The notes under the pieces are model-generated. The model made no database searches. It was not told the origin of the DNA and saw only the letters and a program-made list of their open reading frames with translations. A DNA stretch of 64,000 nucleotides from Gemmiger formicilis (GTDB lineage: Bacteria; Bacillota; Clostridia; Oscillospirales; Ruminococcaceae): assembly GCF_018784445.1 (NCBI RefSeq), contig NZ_WQOH01000011.1:1-64000 (forward strand), written 5' to 3'. A program made the translations under genes and the position numbers. Below, in pieces: positions 51,088-60,544 of the stretch. Each line of letters opens with the position of its first letter. Positions within the stretch are counted from its first letter, which is position 1.

Positions 51088-51456
51088 TTACAGCGATTCC
51101 GGAGCCAGGCTCAGGATCTTGGTGAAGCCGGCGTCGCGCAGCTCGCGAGCGACGGGTCCAAAGATACGAGTGCCCTTGGGGCTCTTGTCGGCCATGACGA
51201 TAACGGCGGCGTTCTCATCAAAGCGGATGTAGGAGCCGTCGTCACGGCGCAGGCCGTGCTTGCTACGGACGATGACGGCCTTGACCACGTCGCCCTTCTT
51301 CACGGTACCACCGGGAGCAGCCTTCTTGACGCTGCAAACCACGATGTCACCGATGTTTGCGTATCTCTTGCGGGTACCGCCCAGTACACGGAAGCACATT
51401 AACTCCTTAGCACCGGTATTGTCGGCCACTTTGAGATAAGTTTGCATCTGAACCAT
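51088..51456 (-). CDS. rplN: Ribosomal protein uL14
   Basis: A 122-residue 50S protein: [20 protein letters not shown] and [23 protein letters not shown] 51456 has AGGAGG 9 bp upstream. A second in-frame ATG is three codons later. Confidence 0.97.
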   Translation of the reverse strand: MVQMQTYLKVADNTGAKELMCFRVLGGTRKRYANIGDIVVCSVKKAAPGGTVKKGDVVKAVIVRSKHGLRRDDGSYIRFDENAAVIVMADKSPKGTRIFGPVARELRDAGFTKILSLAPESL

Positions 51457-51489
51457 CTTTCAGGTCCTCCTTTCAAAGTACCAGGCTGA

Positions 51490-51744
51490 TTATTTTGCCT
51501 TCTCGATGATCTTCACGAGACGCCAGTTGACGTCCTTGGAGATCTTGCGGGTCTCCATGATCTCGACGCGGTCGCCGATGCCGGCTTCGTTGTTCTCGTC
51601 ATGGGCCTTGAACTTCTTGGTGCGCTTCAAGATCTTCTTGTACAGAGGGTGCTGGACGCTGTCCTTAACAGCGACAACGATGGTCTTGTCCATCTTGTCG
51701 GAGACAACGACGCCCACACGGGTCTTTCTCAGATTACGTTCCAT
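51490..51744 (-). CDS. rpsQ: Ribosomal protein uS17
   Basis: An 84-residue OB-fold 30S protein: [20 protein letters not shown] and [20 protein letters not shown]. Standard. Confidence 0.97.
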   Translation of the reverse strand: MERNLRKTRVGVVVSDKMDKTIVVAVKDSVQHPLYKKILKRTKKFKAHDENNEAGIGDRVEIMETRKISKDVNWRLVKIIEKAK

Positions 51745-51759
51745 GCTTTACCCTCCCTC

Positions 51760-51957
51760 TTAAGCGTTCTTGGCATTCTTCTCAGCCAGGACGGTCATCA
51801 CGCGGGCGATGTCCTTCTTAACGGCCTCGATGCGAATGGGGTTGTCCAACTGGTTGATGGCGTGCTGAAAGCGCAGGTTGAAGAGTTCGGCCTTCAGGTC
51901 CTTGAGCTGCTTGTTCAGCTCGACATCGGTCATTTCGCGCAGTTCAGTGGCTTTCAT
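51760..51957 (-). CDS. rpmC: Ribosomal protein uL29
   Basis: A 65-residue two-helix 50S protein at the tunnel exit: [20 protein letters not shown] then [16 protein letters not shown]. Its ATG overlaps the rplP stop by 4 bp. Confidence 0.96.
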   Translation of the reverse strand: MKATELREMTDVELNKQLKDLKAELFNLRFQHAINQLDNPIRIEAVKKDIARVMTVLAEKNAKNA

Positions 51958-52394
51958 TCAGCGTCACCCTCCTTTACAGTGTCAAGCTCCTCGCGCTTGA
52001 CGAATTTGCAGCGAATCGGCAGCTTGTGGCTGGCCAGACGCAGGGCCTCGCGAGCGGTCTCCTCGTTGACATCAGCCAGCTCGAAGAGCACGCGGCCCGG
52101 CTTGACGACGGCGACCCAGTACTCGGGGCTGCCCTTACCGGAACCCATTCGGGTGCCGGCCGGCTTCTCGGTAACGGGCTTGTCGGGGAAGATCTTGATC
52201 CAGACCTTGCCGCCACGCTTGATATAACGGGTCATGGCAACACGGGCTGCCTCGATCTGGTTGGAGGTGATCCAAGCCGGCTCGAGAGCGACCAGGCCGT
52301 AATCGCCCTGGTTGACCTTGTTGCCGCGCATGGCCTTACCGGTCATGCGGCCGCGCTGGACGCGGCGATACTTAACACGCTTCGGCAGTAACAT
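51954..52394 (-). CDS. rplP: Ribosomal protein uL16
   Basis: A 146-residue 50S protein near the peptidyl-transferase/A site. [20 protein letters not shown] and [20 protein letters not shown] are typical. Its ATG (52394) overlaps the rpsC stop by one base. A longer in-frame extension is the shadow of rpsC. Confidence 0.97.
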   Translation of the reverse strand: MLLPKRVKYRRVQRGRMTGKAMRGNKVNQGDYGLVALEPAWITSNQIEAARVAMTRYIKRGGKVWIKIFPDKPVTEKPAGTRMGSGKGSPEYWVAVVKPGRVLFELADVNEETAREALRLASHKLPIRCKFVKREELDTVKEGDAE

Positions 52395-53098
52395 TACTGT
52401 TTGCCTCCTTCCTTCTTGGCGGGGGCTTTGGCGCCCTTCAGGATCTCGCCTTTGTAGATCCAAACCTTGACGCCGACCTTACCGTAGGTGGTGTTGGCCT
52501 CAGCGAAGCCGTAGTCGATGTCAGCGCGCAGAGTCTGCAGGGGGATGGTGCCCTCATGGTAGCTCTCAACGCGGGCGATGTCCGCGCCGGCCAGACGGCC
52601 GGAGCAGGTGACCTTGATACCCTTGGCAGGCGTGGCGCTGCGGTCACGGGGCTGCATGGCATTGCGGATGGCCTGCTTCATAGCGCGGCGGAAAGCGATG
52701 CGGCGCTCCAGCTGGGAAGCAACGTCCTCAGCAACGAGCTGTGCATTGGTGGTGGTGCCCTTGACCTCAATGATGTTGAGGTTGACGGCCTTGCCGGTCA
52801 GCTTTGCCAGCTGCTTCTCGATCTTGGCGCTCTCAGCACCGCCCTTGCCGATAACGATGCCCGGCTTTGCGCAGAAGACATTGACCTTCACGCGGGGGGC
52901 ACCGGTCTGGGAGTCGACGGTACGCTCGATCTCGATCTTGGGAACGCCGGCAGCGTACAGCTGCTTCTTCAGGGTCTTACGGATCTTGTAATCCTCGACC
53001 AGGGTGTCGCCGAATGCCTGCTTAGAGGTAAACCAGCGGCTGTCCCAATCTTTGATAACACCCACGCGCATGCCGTGGGGATTGACTTTCTGGCCCAT
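52394..53098 (-). CDS. rpsC: Ribosomal protein uS3
   Basis: A 234-residue 30S protein at the mRNA entry. It has [20 protein letters not shown], a KH domain ([20 protein letters not shown]) and the C-terminal [20 protein letters not shown]. Confidence 0.97.
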   Translation of the reverse strand: MGQKVNPHGMRVGVIKDWDSRWFTSKQAFGDTLVEDYKIRKTLKKQLYAAGVPKIEIERTVDSQTGAPRVKVNVFCAKPGIVIGKGGAESAKIEKQLAKLTGKAVNLNIIEVKGTTTNAQLVAEDVASQLERRIAFRRAMKQAIRNAMQPRDRSATPAKGIKVTCSGRLAGADIARVESYHEGTIPLQTLRADIDYGFAEANTTYGKVGVKVWIYKGEILKGAKAPAKKEGGKQ

Positions 53099-53110
53099 TT
53101 GTTTACCTCC

Positions 53111-53446
53111 TTACTGTTTCTCTTTCAGCACAACAGTCATGTGGCTGGTGCGCTTCAGGATGCGGTATGCACGGCCCTGTGCGCGAGGCATGATGCGCTT
53201 GAGCGTGGGGCCGGGGCAGACGTAGCATTCTGCGACGTAGAGATTGTTGCGATCCATGTTGAAGTTGTTTTCCGCATTAGCGGCAGCAGAATTCACCAGC
53301 TTGAGAAGGGGCTCGCAGGCGGCCTTCGGGGTGTACTGCAGGATAGCCAGCGCTTCGTCCAGGGGTTTGTTACGGATGAGGTCCATCACGATCGAAACCT
53401 TGCGGGGACTAATGCGGGCGTAACGGAGAATAGCCCGTGCTTCCAT
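53111..53446 (-). CDS. rplV: Ribosomal protein uL22
   Basis: A 111-residue 50S protein lining the exit tunnel: [20 protein letters not shown] and [18 protein letters not shown]. Confidence 0.97.
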   Translation of the reverse strand: MEARAILRYARISPRKVSIVMDLIRNKPLDEALAILQYTPKAACEPLLKLVNSAAANAENNFNMDRNNLYVAECYVCPGPTLKRIMPRAQGRAYRILKRTSHMTVVLKEKQ

Positions 53447-53463
53447 TCGATGTTCCTCCTCTC

Positions 53464-53739
53464 TTATTTGCCAGCGGTCTTAGCGCCGACGTGGCCGGTG
53501 AACTTGCGGGTAGGTGCAAACTCGCCCAGCTTGTGGCCAACCATGTCCTCGGTAACGTACACGGGCACATGCTTGCGGCCGTCATGGACGGCGAAGGTGT
53601 GACCGACGAACTCGGGGAAGATGGTGGAGGAGCGGCTCCAGGTCTTCACGACGCTCTTCTTGCCAGCCTCGTTCAGAGCCTCAACCTTCTTGTACAGGGA
53701 AGGCAGAACGTAAGGGCCCTTCTTAGTGCTTCTAGACAT
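53464..53739 (-). CDS. rpsS: Ribosomal protein uS19
   Basis: A 91-residue 30S head protein: [20 protein letters not shown] and [20 protein letters not shown]. Confidence 0.97.
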   Translation of the reverse strand: MSRSTKKGPYVLPSLYKKVEALNEAGKKSVVKTWSRSSTIFPEFVGHTFAVHDGRKHVPVYVTEDMVGHKLGEFAPTRKFTGHVGAKTAGK

Positions 53740-53755
53740 TGTTCAAAAACCTCCC

Positions 53756-54586
53756 TTAGCCGTTGGCGCGCTTGACAATGAACTTGTCGCTGCGAGCCTT
53801 GTGTTTGCGGGTCTTCAGGCCCAGAGCGGGCTTGCCCCACGGAGTACGCGGGCTGGAATGACCAACCGGAGCGCGGCCCTCGCCACCACCATGAGGATGG
53901 TCGCAGGGGTTCATGACGGAACCACGGCTGCCGGGGCGGACGCCCATGTGGCGCTTGCGGCCGGCCTTGCCGAGGTTGACGTTCTCGTGGTCGAGGTTGG
54001 AAACAACGCCGATGGTGGCGATGCAGTTCAGACGAACGTTGCGCATCTCACCGGAGGGCAGACGGACCAGAGCGTAGCCATTCTCCTTAGCCATCAGCTG
54101 AGCCATAACGCCAGCGGAACGGACCAGCTGGCCGCCCTTGCCGGGATACAGCTCGATGTTGTGGATCATGGTACCAACGGGGATGTTCTCGAAGGGCAGA
54201 GCGTTGCCGGGCTTGATGTCAGCGTTGGGGCCAGCCATGATGGTGTCGCCAACCTTCAGACCATCGGGAGCCAGGATGTAGCTCTTGGCGCCGTCCTCGT
54301 ACTCAACGAGTGCGATGAAGGCGGAACGGTTCGGGTCATACTCCAGCGTCTTGACGGTGGCGGGGACATCAAACTTGTTGCGCTTGAAGTCGATGACACG
54401 GTACTTGACGCGGTTGCCGCCGCCGTGATGGCGGACGGTGATCTTGCCGGTGTTGTTGCGGCCGGCATGCTTCTTCTTGGACTCGAGCAGGCTGCGCTCC
54501 GGATCGACCTTGGACAGCACGCTGTAGTCAGTAACAGTCATGCCACGGCGACCGGGGGTAGTCGGCTTGTACTTCTTGATAGCCAT
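53756..54586 (-). CDS. rplB: Ribosomal protein uL2
   Basis: A 276-residue core 50S protein: [40 protein letters not shown] and the peptidyl-transferase-site [13 protein letters not shown]. Preceded by a 100-bp gap from rplW (see 54587). Confidence 0.97.
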   Translation of the reverse strand: MAIKKYKPTTPGRRGMTVTDYSVLSKVDPERSLLESKKKHAGRNNTGKITVRHHGGGNRVKYRVIDFKRNKFDVPATVKTLEYDPNRSAFIALVEYEDGAKSYILAPDGLKVGDTIMAGPNADIKPGNALPFENIPVGTMIHNIELYPGKGGQLVRSAGVMAQLMAKENGYALVRLPSGEMRNVRLNCIATIGVVSNLDHENVNLGKAGRKRHMGVRPGSRGSVMNPCDHPHGGGEGRAPVGHSSPRTPWGKPALGLKTRKHKARSDKFIVKRANG

Positions 54587-54689
54587 GTTGATCTCCTTGT
54601 TGTTATCTTATGAATTTTTATCGGGGTCATATCCCCATAACCGGGCCCCTCGGCGGGGCCCTCAAGACGGCCTTGCGGCCATCCGGTCA
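54587..54689 (-). promoter_or_regulatory. rplW-rplB spacer with GC-rich hairpins
   Basis: Two compact hairpins, GGGCCCCTCGGCGGGGCCC (54642-54660) and GGCCTTGCGGCC (54669-54680), in an otherwise tightly packed operon. Possible mRNA-processing site or attenuator; no gene. Confidence 0.4.
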
Positions 54690-54983
54690 TCAAACCATGG
54701 AGTTGAAGAACTCGATCTCCTTGGAGTCGGCAGTCAGGGTGACGATGGCCTTCTTGCTCTTGGCAGTGTAGCCGGCGTGCATGCCCTGGCGGCGATAGCG
54801 ACCACGGACGGAGATGGTGTTGACCTTGGCGACCTTCACGCCGAACAGCTCTTCAACAGCGTTGGCGATGTCGATCTTGGTGGCGTCGGTAGCGACCTTG
54901 AAGGTGTACTTCTTGTCAGCGATGCCAGCCATGGAGTTCTCGGTGATGACGGGGGCGAGAACGATGTCCTGTGCGAATTTCAT
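54690..54983 (-). CDS. rplW: Ribosomal protein uL23
   Basis: A 97-residue 50S exit-site protein that docks chaperones and SRP: AQDIVLAPVITENSMAGIAD and NAVEELFGVKVAKVNTI. ATG 54983 overlaps the rplD stop by 1 bp. GTG 54986 immediately before it is also possible, both near GAGGAGG. Confidence 0.95.
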   Translation of the reverse strand: MKFAQDIVLAPVITENSMAGIADKKYTFKVATDATKIDIANAVEELFGVKVAKVNTISVRGRYRRQGMHAGYTAKSKKAIVTLTADSKEIEFFNSMV

Positions 54984-55603
54984 CACGCATATACCTCCTC
55001 AAGTTTCTTGGCAGCGTCAACGCTCAGGATGAGCTTGTCGGCGTTGACAACATCGTAGGTGTTGATGCCGGTAGCGGCGGTCTGGACACCGGGGATGTTG
55101 GCGGCGCTCTTGACGAACTTGGCGTCCAGAGTGTCATTGACGATCAGGTTCTTCTTGCCTGCGCCGACAGCGGCCAGGAAAGCAACGACGGTCTTGGTCT
55201 TGTACTCGTCAGCGGCGATCTTGTCGACCAGGATCATGTTGCCGTTGGCAGCCTTGTCAGACAGGGCGCTGAGCAGAGCCAGACGCTTGACCTTCTTGTT
55301 GATGGTGTAGTAGTAGCTGCGGGGCTTGGGGCCCAGAGCAACACCGCCGTGGGTCCACTGCGGAGCACGGATAGAGCCCTGACGAGCGTGGCCGGTGCCC
55401 TTCTGGCGCCAAGGCTTCTTGCCGCCGCCGCGGACTTCCTTGCGGATCTTGGTGTTCTGGGTGCCCTGGCGCTGGTTGGCCAGGAAGTTGACGACTGCCT
55501 CGTGGACAGCCTTCTCGTTCGGGGTGATCCCGAACACGGCGTCGGAAAGCTCAACGGTGGAAACCTTCTTGCCGTTCATATCGACGACATCAAACTGTGC
55601 CAT
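54983..55603 (-). CDS. rplD: Ribosomal protein uL4
   Basis: A 206-residue 50S protein with the tunnel loop KEVRGGGKKPWRQKGTGHAR. In other bacteria L4 also controls the S10 operon via its leader. Normal length. Confidence 0.97.
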   Translation of the reverse strand: MAQFDVVDMNGKKVSTVELSDAVFGITPNEKAVHEAVVNFLANQRQGTQNTKIRKEVRGGGKKPWRQKGTGHARQGSIRAPQWTHGGVALGPKPRSYYYTINKKVKRLALLSALSDKAANGNMILVDKIAADEYKTKTVVAFLAAVGAGKKNLIVNDTLDAKFVKSAANIPGVQTAATGINTYDVVNADKLILSVDAAKKLEEVYA

Positions 55604-55617
55604 TGTGTTTTCCTCCT

Positions 55618-56250
55618 TTACGCTTTCACGCTGTCGTGGATGGTCACGACCGAGCCCTTCGGGCCGGGGATCGCACCCTTGATCGCGATCAGATTGTTCT
55701 CAGCGTCGACCTTGACGACGCTCAGGTTCTGGACGGTCACGCGGACCGCACCCATGTGGCCGGGCAGACGCTTGCCCTTGAACACGCGGGACGGGCTGGA
55801 AGTGGAACCGTTAGAACCGGCATGACGTGCAACAGGGCCGGTGCCGTGGCTCTCACGCAGGCGGTGCTGGCCAAAGCGCTTGATAACGCCCTGATAGCCC
55901 TTGCCCTTGCTGGTGCCGACAACGTCAACCTTGTCGCCCTCTGCGAAGACATCAGCCTTGAGGATGTCGCCGACGTTGACGGCAGCGATGTCATCAAAAC
56001 GGAACTCACGCAGGGTGCGCTTGGGAGCGACGTCAGCCTTGTCGAAGTGACCCTTGGCGGCCTTGTTGACCTTCTTGGCGCTCACTTCGCCGTAGCCCAT
56101 CTGAACAGCCTGGTAGCCGTCAGACTCAACAGTCTTCTTCTGCACGACGGTGCAGGGGCCGGCCTCGATGATGGTGACCGGAACGACCTTGCCGTTGGCG
56201 TCGAACAGCTGGGTCATGCCCAGCTTCTTGCCGATGATACCTTTTTGCAT
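55618..56250 (-). CDS. rplC: Ribosomal protein uL3
   Basis: A 210-residue 50S assembly protein: [20 protein letters not shown] and [20 protein letters not shown] (variant of the HRAPGSIG loop). Preceded by a long spacer (56251-56416). Confidence 0.97.
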   Translation of the reverse strand: MQKGIIGKKLGMTQLFDANGKVVPVTIIEAGPCTVVQKKTVESDGYQAVQMGYGEVSAKKVNKAAKGHFDKADVAPKRTLREFRFDDIAAVNVGDILKADVFAEGDKVDVVGTSKGKGYQGVIKRFGQHRLRESHGTGPVARHAGSNGSTSSPSRVFKGKRLPGHMGAVRVTVQNLSVVKVDAENNLIAIKGAIPGPKGSVVTIHDSVKA

Positions 56251-56416
56251 TGTGTTTGTCCTCCTGTAAAGGTTATTGGTTGGTGGTTTCCCATCAACAT
56301 GACCTCTCCGCTGTTTGCATTGCAGCGAGATGGTGCTTTACCGTGTCTTTCCATTACACGCCGACCGTTCACGGATCACGGCCGCGCGTATCGGCCATTA
56401 TAATGTAGAAACTCGA
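56251..56416 (-). promoter_or_regulatory. rpsJ-rplC spacer, possible leader
   Basis: A 166-bp gene-free gap, unusual inside the S10 operon. It contains short inverted repeats (for example CGGCC / GGCCG around 56380-56398) and a TATAAT on the minus strand near 56404-56399 without a good -35. It could hold an internal promoter or a ribosomal-protein binding leader. Confidence 0.4.
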
Positions 56417-56728
56417 TTACAGCTTGATCTCGATGTCAACGCCGGCGGGGAGCTGCAGGCTCATGAGAGCCTCGACCGTCTTGTTGGACGGCTTCAGAAT
56501 GTCGATCAGACGCTTGTGCGTGCGGGTCTCGAACTGCTCACGGCTGTCCTTGTACTTGTGGACAGCGCGCAGGATCGTGACGACCTCCTTGTCGGTGGGC
56601 AGAGGGATCGGGCCGGAAACGCGAGCGCCAGTGCGCTTAGCGGTCTCCACGATCTTCTGTGCCGCAGCATCGATCAGGGATGCATCGTAGCTCTTCAGAC
56701 GGATTCTGATTTTTTCTTTGACTGCCAT
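56417..56728 (-). CDS. rpsJ: Ribosomal protein uS10
   Basis: A 103-residue 30S protein, also the NusE transcription factor. [20 protein letters not shown] and the NusB-contact region are normal. First gene of the superoperon. ATG 56728 follows AGGAGG. Confidence 0.97.
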   Translation of the reverse strand: MAVKEKIRIRLKSYDASLIDAAAQKIVETAKRTGARVSGPIPLPTDKEVVTILRAVHKYKDSREQFETRTHKRLIDILKPSNKTVEALMSLQLPAGVDIEIKL

Positions 56729-57064
56729 TGCATTCGCCTCCTATAAAATTTTGCGCCTTAGGCGAGCCGATAAATTACACACGTTTCCGGGTGTTCAACC
56801 TTTTCGCATGACAAAATCCGGTGAACCGTTTTACACAGTTCTCCCGGAAAGAATCATTACAAAGTAAGGTGAACATTGGTCCGCACCGCAGAATGCAGTG
56901 GCGTACATATCCCTTTGTTTCCGTAATTCTTTCGCCCGGTTCTAAGATCGGACATACTCCGCGGAAAAACCCGCCAGCCTCTCGGCTATATGGCGGCAAC
57001 CTCCCGCATCAACGCATATCGCGGCTTGCGCAGCTTGTTTTATCTGCACAAGCCTTCCGCAGCC
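56729..57064 (-). promoter_or_regulatory. S10 operon leader
   Basis: An untranslated leader of about 335 nt. It begins with a 10-bp hairpin (GCTTGCGCAG at 57024-57033 with CTGCACAAGC at 57044-57053). Near 56772-56798 it holds a second, weaker promoter-like copy (TTGAAC, ACCCGGAAACGTGTG, TAATTT) sharing CCGGAAACGTGTG with the main promoter. The short frames here lack support. Probably a regulatory leader. Confidence 0.55.
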
Positions 57065-57071
57065 AAGAAAG

Positions 57072-57100
57072 ATTATAGCACACGTTTCCCGGCGTTGCAA
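57072..57100 (-). promoter_or_regulatory. Main promoter of the S10-spc-alpha operon
   Basis: Minus strand TTGCAA (57100-57095), 17 bp, TATAAT (57077-57072). No other strong promoter is visible over the following 15 kb. Confidence 0.8.
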
Positions 57101-57253
57101 GTGTTTTTTGGCATTTTTATAAAATTTTTTTGAGAAATTTTTACGTTATGCCGAAAGTGGCGTTTGTTGAGAGGGTTTTCAACAGAGTGCATGGTTTTTG
57201 GGGAAAGAAGTCCTGTTTTTCAGGCAAATTGCAGCGTGAAAAGTTATTGCTCT

Positions 57254-57474
57254 GTAGGGGCCGCACATGTGCGGCCCGCAGCTGTAAGGTAAACGGTCAT
57301 TTGCGGGAAGGCCGCGGGCCGGGCGCTTGTCGGCGCACAACGAGCGCCGACAGTTTGCAAGCAAACACGCTCGCGCGGTTGTTTGCCCCGCAGGGGCAAA
57401 CATTGTTCGCGCCCCGGTTTCGTTCCACTCAACCGTGGTCCTACGCTCACAACCCCGCAATGCCCGGCCCCTAC
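57254..57474. repeat. Family 3 repeat split by an inserted sequence
   Basis: The outer parts (57254-57324 and 57460-57474) join into a normal family 3 copy like that at 25664. Between them, about 135 bp (57325-57459) are inserted, holding TGTCGGCGC / GCGCCGACA and GTTTGCCCC / GGGGCAAAC hairpins. No gene. Confidence 0.65.
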
Positions 57475-57477
57475 AAC

Positions 57478-58524
57478 TCAGTTGGGCAGCTCCAGCGCGT
57501 CCACCCGCCAGCCATTCTCCGTCGGCACCAGGCGCACCGTCGTTACAGTGGCGGTATCGGGCACAATCGTCTCCTCCCCCGCCCAGCCCGCGAAGTCCTC
57601 GTTCTCACAAGTCAGCACGACTTGATAAAACGTAAGGCTTCCGTCAGGCTGTAATTCCGGCTCGGTAAAGACATGCCCGCAGTAAGCAATATTACTGCCG
57701 CGGTCACCATCGATCGTCAGGATTGTGTCACTCTCCCCTTCCGCAAAAGGCGCGGGATCCATGTTCAGCATATCATCGATCCAAGCATCGGAATAGACTG
57801 TGTGCAGAAAGCTGCTGAACTCCGAGAACTTTGTGTAGAACGCACCGTCCGTCGCATAGCCCTGAAGCCATCCCGGCAAACCCTCCACAGACTCGAAGGG
57901 CATAAAGCCCGCATGCATCCCAAACCAATGGTACTGGAAGTAATACGCCGAGGCCAGCGCAGCCCGGGCCTGCTTGTCCAGCGAAGCAGGAACATCGCTG
58001 ACTTCTGTGCGGTCGTAGTAGCCTTCTACCCATGGCGCATTGACTGTGACGGTGACGACATTGTTCTCAGGCACTGTGTAGGGCTCAGCTTGCACTTTCA
58101 GGTCCCAGTAGCGTCCGCCGTTGCGGCTATAGTTATCCTGCCAGTCCGGGTTCAGCTCTTTTATGTTTTCCACCGTCGTGTGGAAAATCTCCGCCACTTC
58201 TTCCAGCGAATCCGCCGAGTAACGGAGCGTCACGCCCTCGGTGGGCCAGACAACTTTTTCGCCCTGCTGCAGCAGTGGTTTATGCGGTGCGCTGAATGTG
58301 TAGTCCGGCATCCGGCAGCCCGCATCGCCCCGCCAGTCATCGAAGGAGACTTCCTCGTACACCGCCATCGTCGGGGACGGAGTGGCTGTCGGCGCCTCGG
58401 TAGGCGCCGGGGTTATGACAGGTGTTGCGGTCGGGTCAGGCGTTGGGGTGATGCTGCCCGCCGGGGCAGAAGCGCACGCAGTAAGAAAAATAAGAGATGC
58501 AAGAATTGCAGCGCATTTTTTCAT
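57478..58524 (-). CDS. Lipoprotein with LysM-like segment
   Basis: A 348-residue lipoprotein with lipobox LTAC (Cys near 17), a Thr/Pro-rich linker (30-55; TPTPDPTATPVITPAPTEAP) and a segment TLRYSADSLEEVAEIFHTTV followed by ENIKELNPDW that looks like a LysM repeat (peptidoglycan binding), though the end is unusual. The rest (180-348) is a globular domain with NTF2-like ending (TVRLVPTENGWRVDALELP). ATG 58524 has GAGG 6 bp upstream. Function unknown. Confidence 0.82.
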   Translation of the reverse strand: MKKCAAILASLIFLTACASAPAGSITPTPDPTATPVITPAPTEAPTATPSPTMAVYEEVSFDDWRGDAGCRMPDYTFSAPHKPLLQQGEKVVWPTEGVTLRYSADSLEEVAEIFHTTVENIKELNPDWQDNYSRNGGRYWDLKVQAEPYTVPENNVVTVTVNAPWVEGYYDRTEVSDVPASLDKQARAALASAYYFQYHWFGMHAGFMPFESVEGLPGWLQGYATDGAFYTKFSEFSSFLHTVYSDAWIDDMLNMDPAPFAEGESDTILTIDGDRGSNIAYCGHVFTEPELQPDGSLTFYQVVLTCENEDFAGWAGEETIVPDTATVTTVRLVPTENGWRVDALELPN

Positions 58525-58549
58525 AACGTACCTCATCGAAAGATGCCCT

Positions 58550-58636
58550 GTAGGGGCCGCACATGTGCGGCCCGCAGCTGTATGGCAGACGACTGCTTAC
58601 GGGAAAGCCGAAGGCCGGGCCTGCCCGGCCCCTACC
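58550..58636. repeat. Family 3 palindromic repeat
   Basis: GTAGGGGCCGCACATGTGCGGCCC through GGCCGGGCCTGCCCGGCCCCTAC. Between the LysM-like lipoprotein and rqcH. Confidence 0.8.
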
Positions 58637-58653
58637 GTGCGCTGATGGAATAT

Positions 58654-60408
58654 TCACTTCCGTTTCAGCTGCTCCTCCAGCCCGGCACGCGGGGTGATGT
58701 AGACGGTGGTGTAGACCTCGTACAGGACCATGCCGGGCTTGGCGCCGTTGGCTTTCCAGATGTTCTTGACCTCGGTGGTATCCACTGCCACCTTCGCGCC
58801 GCCATTCTGGCTGGAATGGAGTACCGCCAACTCGGCGGCCTCCTGCCTGGTCGTGTCGGGGATATCTTCTCCCCTGCTCATGACAACGCAGTGGCTGCCG
58901 GGGGCTTTCTGCACATGGAACCACAAATCTTTACCGCGGGCGGTGTGCAGGGTCAGCTTGTCGTTCTGCAAGTTGTTCCGGCCCACCAGAATTTCAAACC
59001 CGTCGCTGGAAGTATACCGCAGGAAATCCGCGGGCTTCTGCTTGCGGTCGCGCTGCTTGTAGTATTTCAGGTAGCCCTGGCTCTTGAGCTCGGCCCGGAT
59101 CTCATTCAGTGCCATCTCACCCGGGGCGCTCTCCACCTCGTACAGGACCGTGCGCAGGTACTCGATCTCGGCCTCGCCCTCCACCAGCAGCTTTTGCAGC
59201 ATGGCGTGGGCGGTCTGCTTCTTTTTGTAATCGCGGAAATACTTCTGCGCGTTCTCGTTGCCGCCCAGACGCGGATCGAGTTTGATGGTCACATCCTCGC
59301 CGGTGTAGTAGTTCTGCACCGTGACCTGGCGGTCGCCCTTGTGGATGGCCCAGAGGTTGGCCTGCAAAAGCTCACCATACAGCCGCAGCGTGTCGGCCTT
59401 AGCGGATTGGCTCAGTTCCTCTTTGCGGGCCGCCTGTTTGCGGACGGAACGATCGTACATATTATGGACGGCCTTGTACAGCTCGCGGCTCTTCTGGCGC
59501 AGGCGCTCGGCGCGGTCCTTGGTGGCGTAGTAATCCTCGAGCATTTCGCTGTAACTCGGGTACTGGGTCAGAATCGCCTCGCTGCCGTACTGCTGCGGGA
59601 CAAAGAAGCTGAACTCCACCGGTTTGGGCGCACCGTCCGCCTGGGGCAGCCGCACCGCCGTCGGCGTGCCGCCGTGGGCGTGCTCGTCCTTCAGTGCATC
59701 GATGGCCGCCGCCAGCTTTGCTTTTTCCTCGGCGGTCAAATCACAGGCCAGCGCCGGTGTTTCGCCCAGTGCGCGGCAGACAGCCTCCCGCACGACGACC
59801 GGGCCAACGCCCGCCACCGTTTTGCCCAACGCCTGGGCCACCGGCAGATCCTTCTCGCAGGCGGCCGCCACAATAGACGCAGCACTTGCCTCGAGGAAGT
59901 CCGGCCGCGCGGGCTTGGGCGGCAGCGTGTAGGCCAGGCCGGGCAGCAGCTGGCGGACCTCGCTGTCGTCAAAGTCCACACGCTTCAGCGCATCGATGAT
60001 ACGGCCATCCTGTACGAGCACGAGGTTGGAGTAACGGCCCATCAGCTCCACGGCCAGCGTGTTGGTGACTAGGTCGCCCATCTCGTTGGTGCAGCGGAAG
60101 TCAAAATACACGATGCGGTCGCCCGGCTCGCGGCGCAGCTCGATGAGCCGCCCGCCGGTCAGGTGCTTGCGCAGCAGCATACAGAAACCCGGCGGCGTGA
60201 GTGGATTTTCGAAGCTTTCCTTCGTCAGGCAAACGCGGGCCGAACCGCTGCGGGCCGACAGCAGCAGGCGGTGAGTCTCGGTGCGGGTGCGCAGCGTCAT
60301 CAGCACCTCGTCGCGGGTCGGCTCAAAAATTTTGTCGATCTTCGCGTCGAGCAGGGTCGTTTTCAGTTCACCGGCGACCAGCGCCAGCGTTGCGGCATCT
60401 AGTGACAT
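58654..60408 (-). CDS. rqcH: RqcH/NFACT family ribosome quality control protein
   Basis: A 584-residue protein with the NFACT-N domain (SLDAATLALVAGELKTTLLD, SARSGSARVCLTKESFENPL), a HhH segment, a coiled coil (400-450) and the C-terminal NFACT-R domain (FLRYTSSDGFEILVGRNNLQ, LWFHVQKAPGSHCVV). RqcH binds stalled 50S-nascent chain complexes and adds Ala tails as a degradation signal; the family includes fibronectin-binding FbpA. Length normal. The start is ATG 60408, about 10 bp from GGAGG. A longer open frame upstream is not coding. Confidence 0.93.
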   Translation of the reverse strand: MSLDAATLALVAGELKTTLLDAKIDKIFEPTRDEVLMTLRTRTETHRLLLSARSGSARVCLTKESFENPLTPPGFCMLLRKHLTGGRLIELRREPGDRIVYFDFRCTNEMGDLVTNTLAVELMGRYSNLVLVQDGRIIDALKRVDFDDSEVRQLLPGLAYTLPPKPARPDFLEASAASIVAAACEKDLPVAQALGKTVAGVGPVVVREAVCRALGETPALACDLTAEEKAKLAAAIDALKDEHAHGGTPTAVRLPQADGAPKPVEFSFFVPQQYGSEAILTQYPSYSEMLEDYYATKDRAERLRQKSRELYKAVHNMYDRSVRKQAARKEELSQSAKADTLRLYGELLQANLWAIHKGDRQVTVQNYYTGEDVTIKLDPRLGGNENAQKYFRDYKKKQTAHAMLQKLLVEGEAEIEYLRTVLYEVESAPGEMALNEIRAELKSQGYLKYYKQRDRKQKPADFLRYTSSDGFEILVGRNNLQNDKLTLHTARGKDLWFHVQKAPGSHCVVMSRGEDIPDTTRQEAAELAVLHSSQNGGAKVAVDTTEVKNIWKANGAKPGMVLYEVYTTVYITPRAGLEEQLKRK

Positions 60409-60445
60409 AGGGAGAATCCTCCGAGATACTATAAGGTAAGCGAGA

Positions 60446-60543
60446 AGAGTGAAAAGAGAAGAGATCCTGACGCGATGGAAAAGCTGTATGCCGGGCTTTT
60501 GCCTCGTCCCGTCTTCCTCCCTCTTCTTTCTTCTCTTTTTTCT
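60446..60543. other. Polypurine/polypyrimidine hairpin region
   Basis: A 32-nt pure pyrimidine tract (60512-60543) and a purine-rich tract (60452-60474) on the same strand can pair imperfectly around a ~40-nt loop. It lies between nif3-like and rqcH genes, which read in the same direction. Confidence 0.4.
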
Positions 60544-60544
60544 A

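Noticed and set aside
57673-60072. Long plus-strand open frame opposite the LysM lipoprotein and rqcH
   Set aside because: Antisense shadow; no coding features of its own and it spans a repeat.
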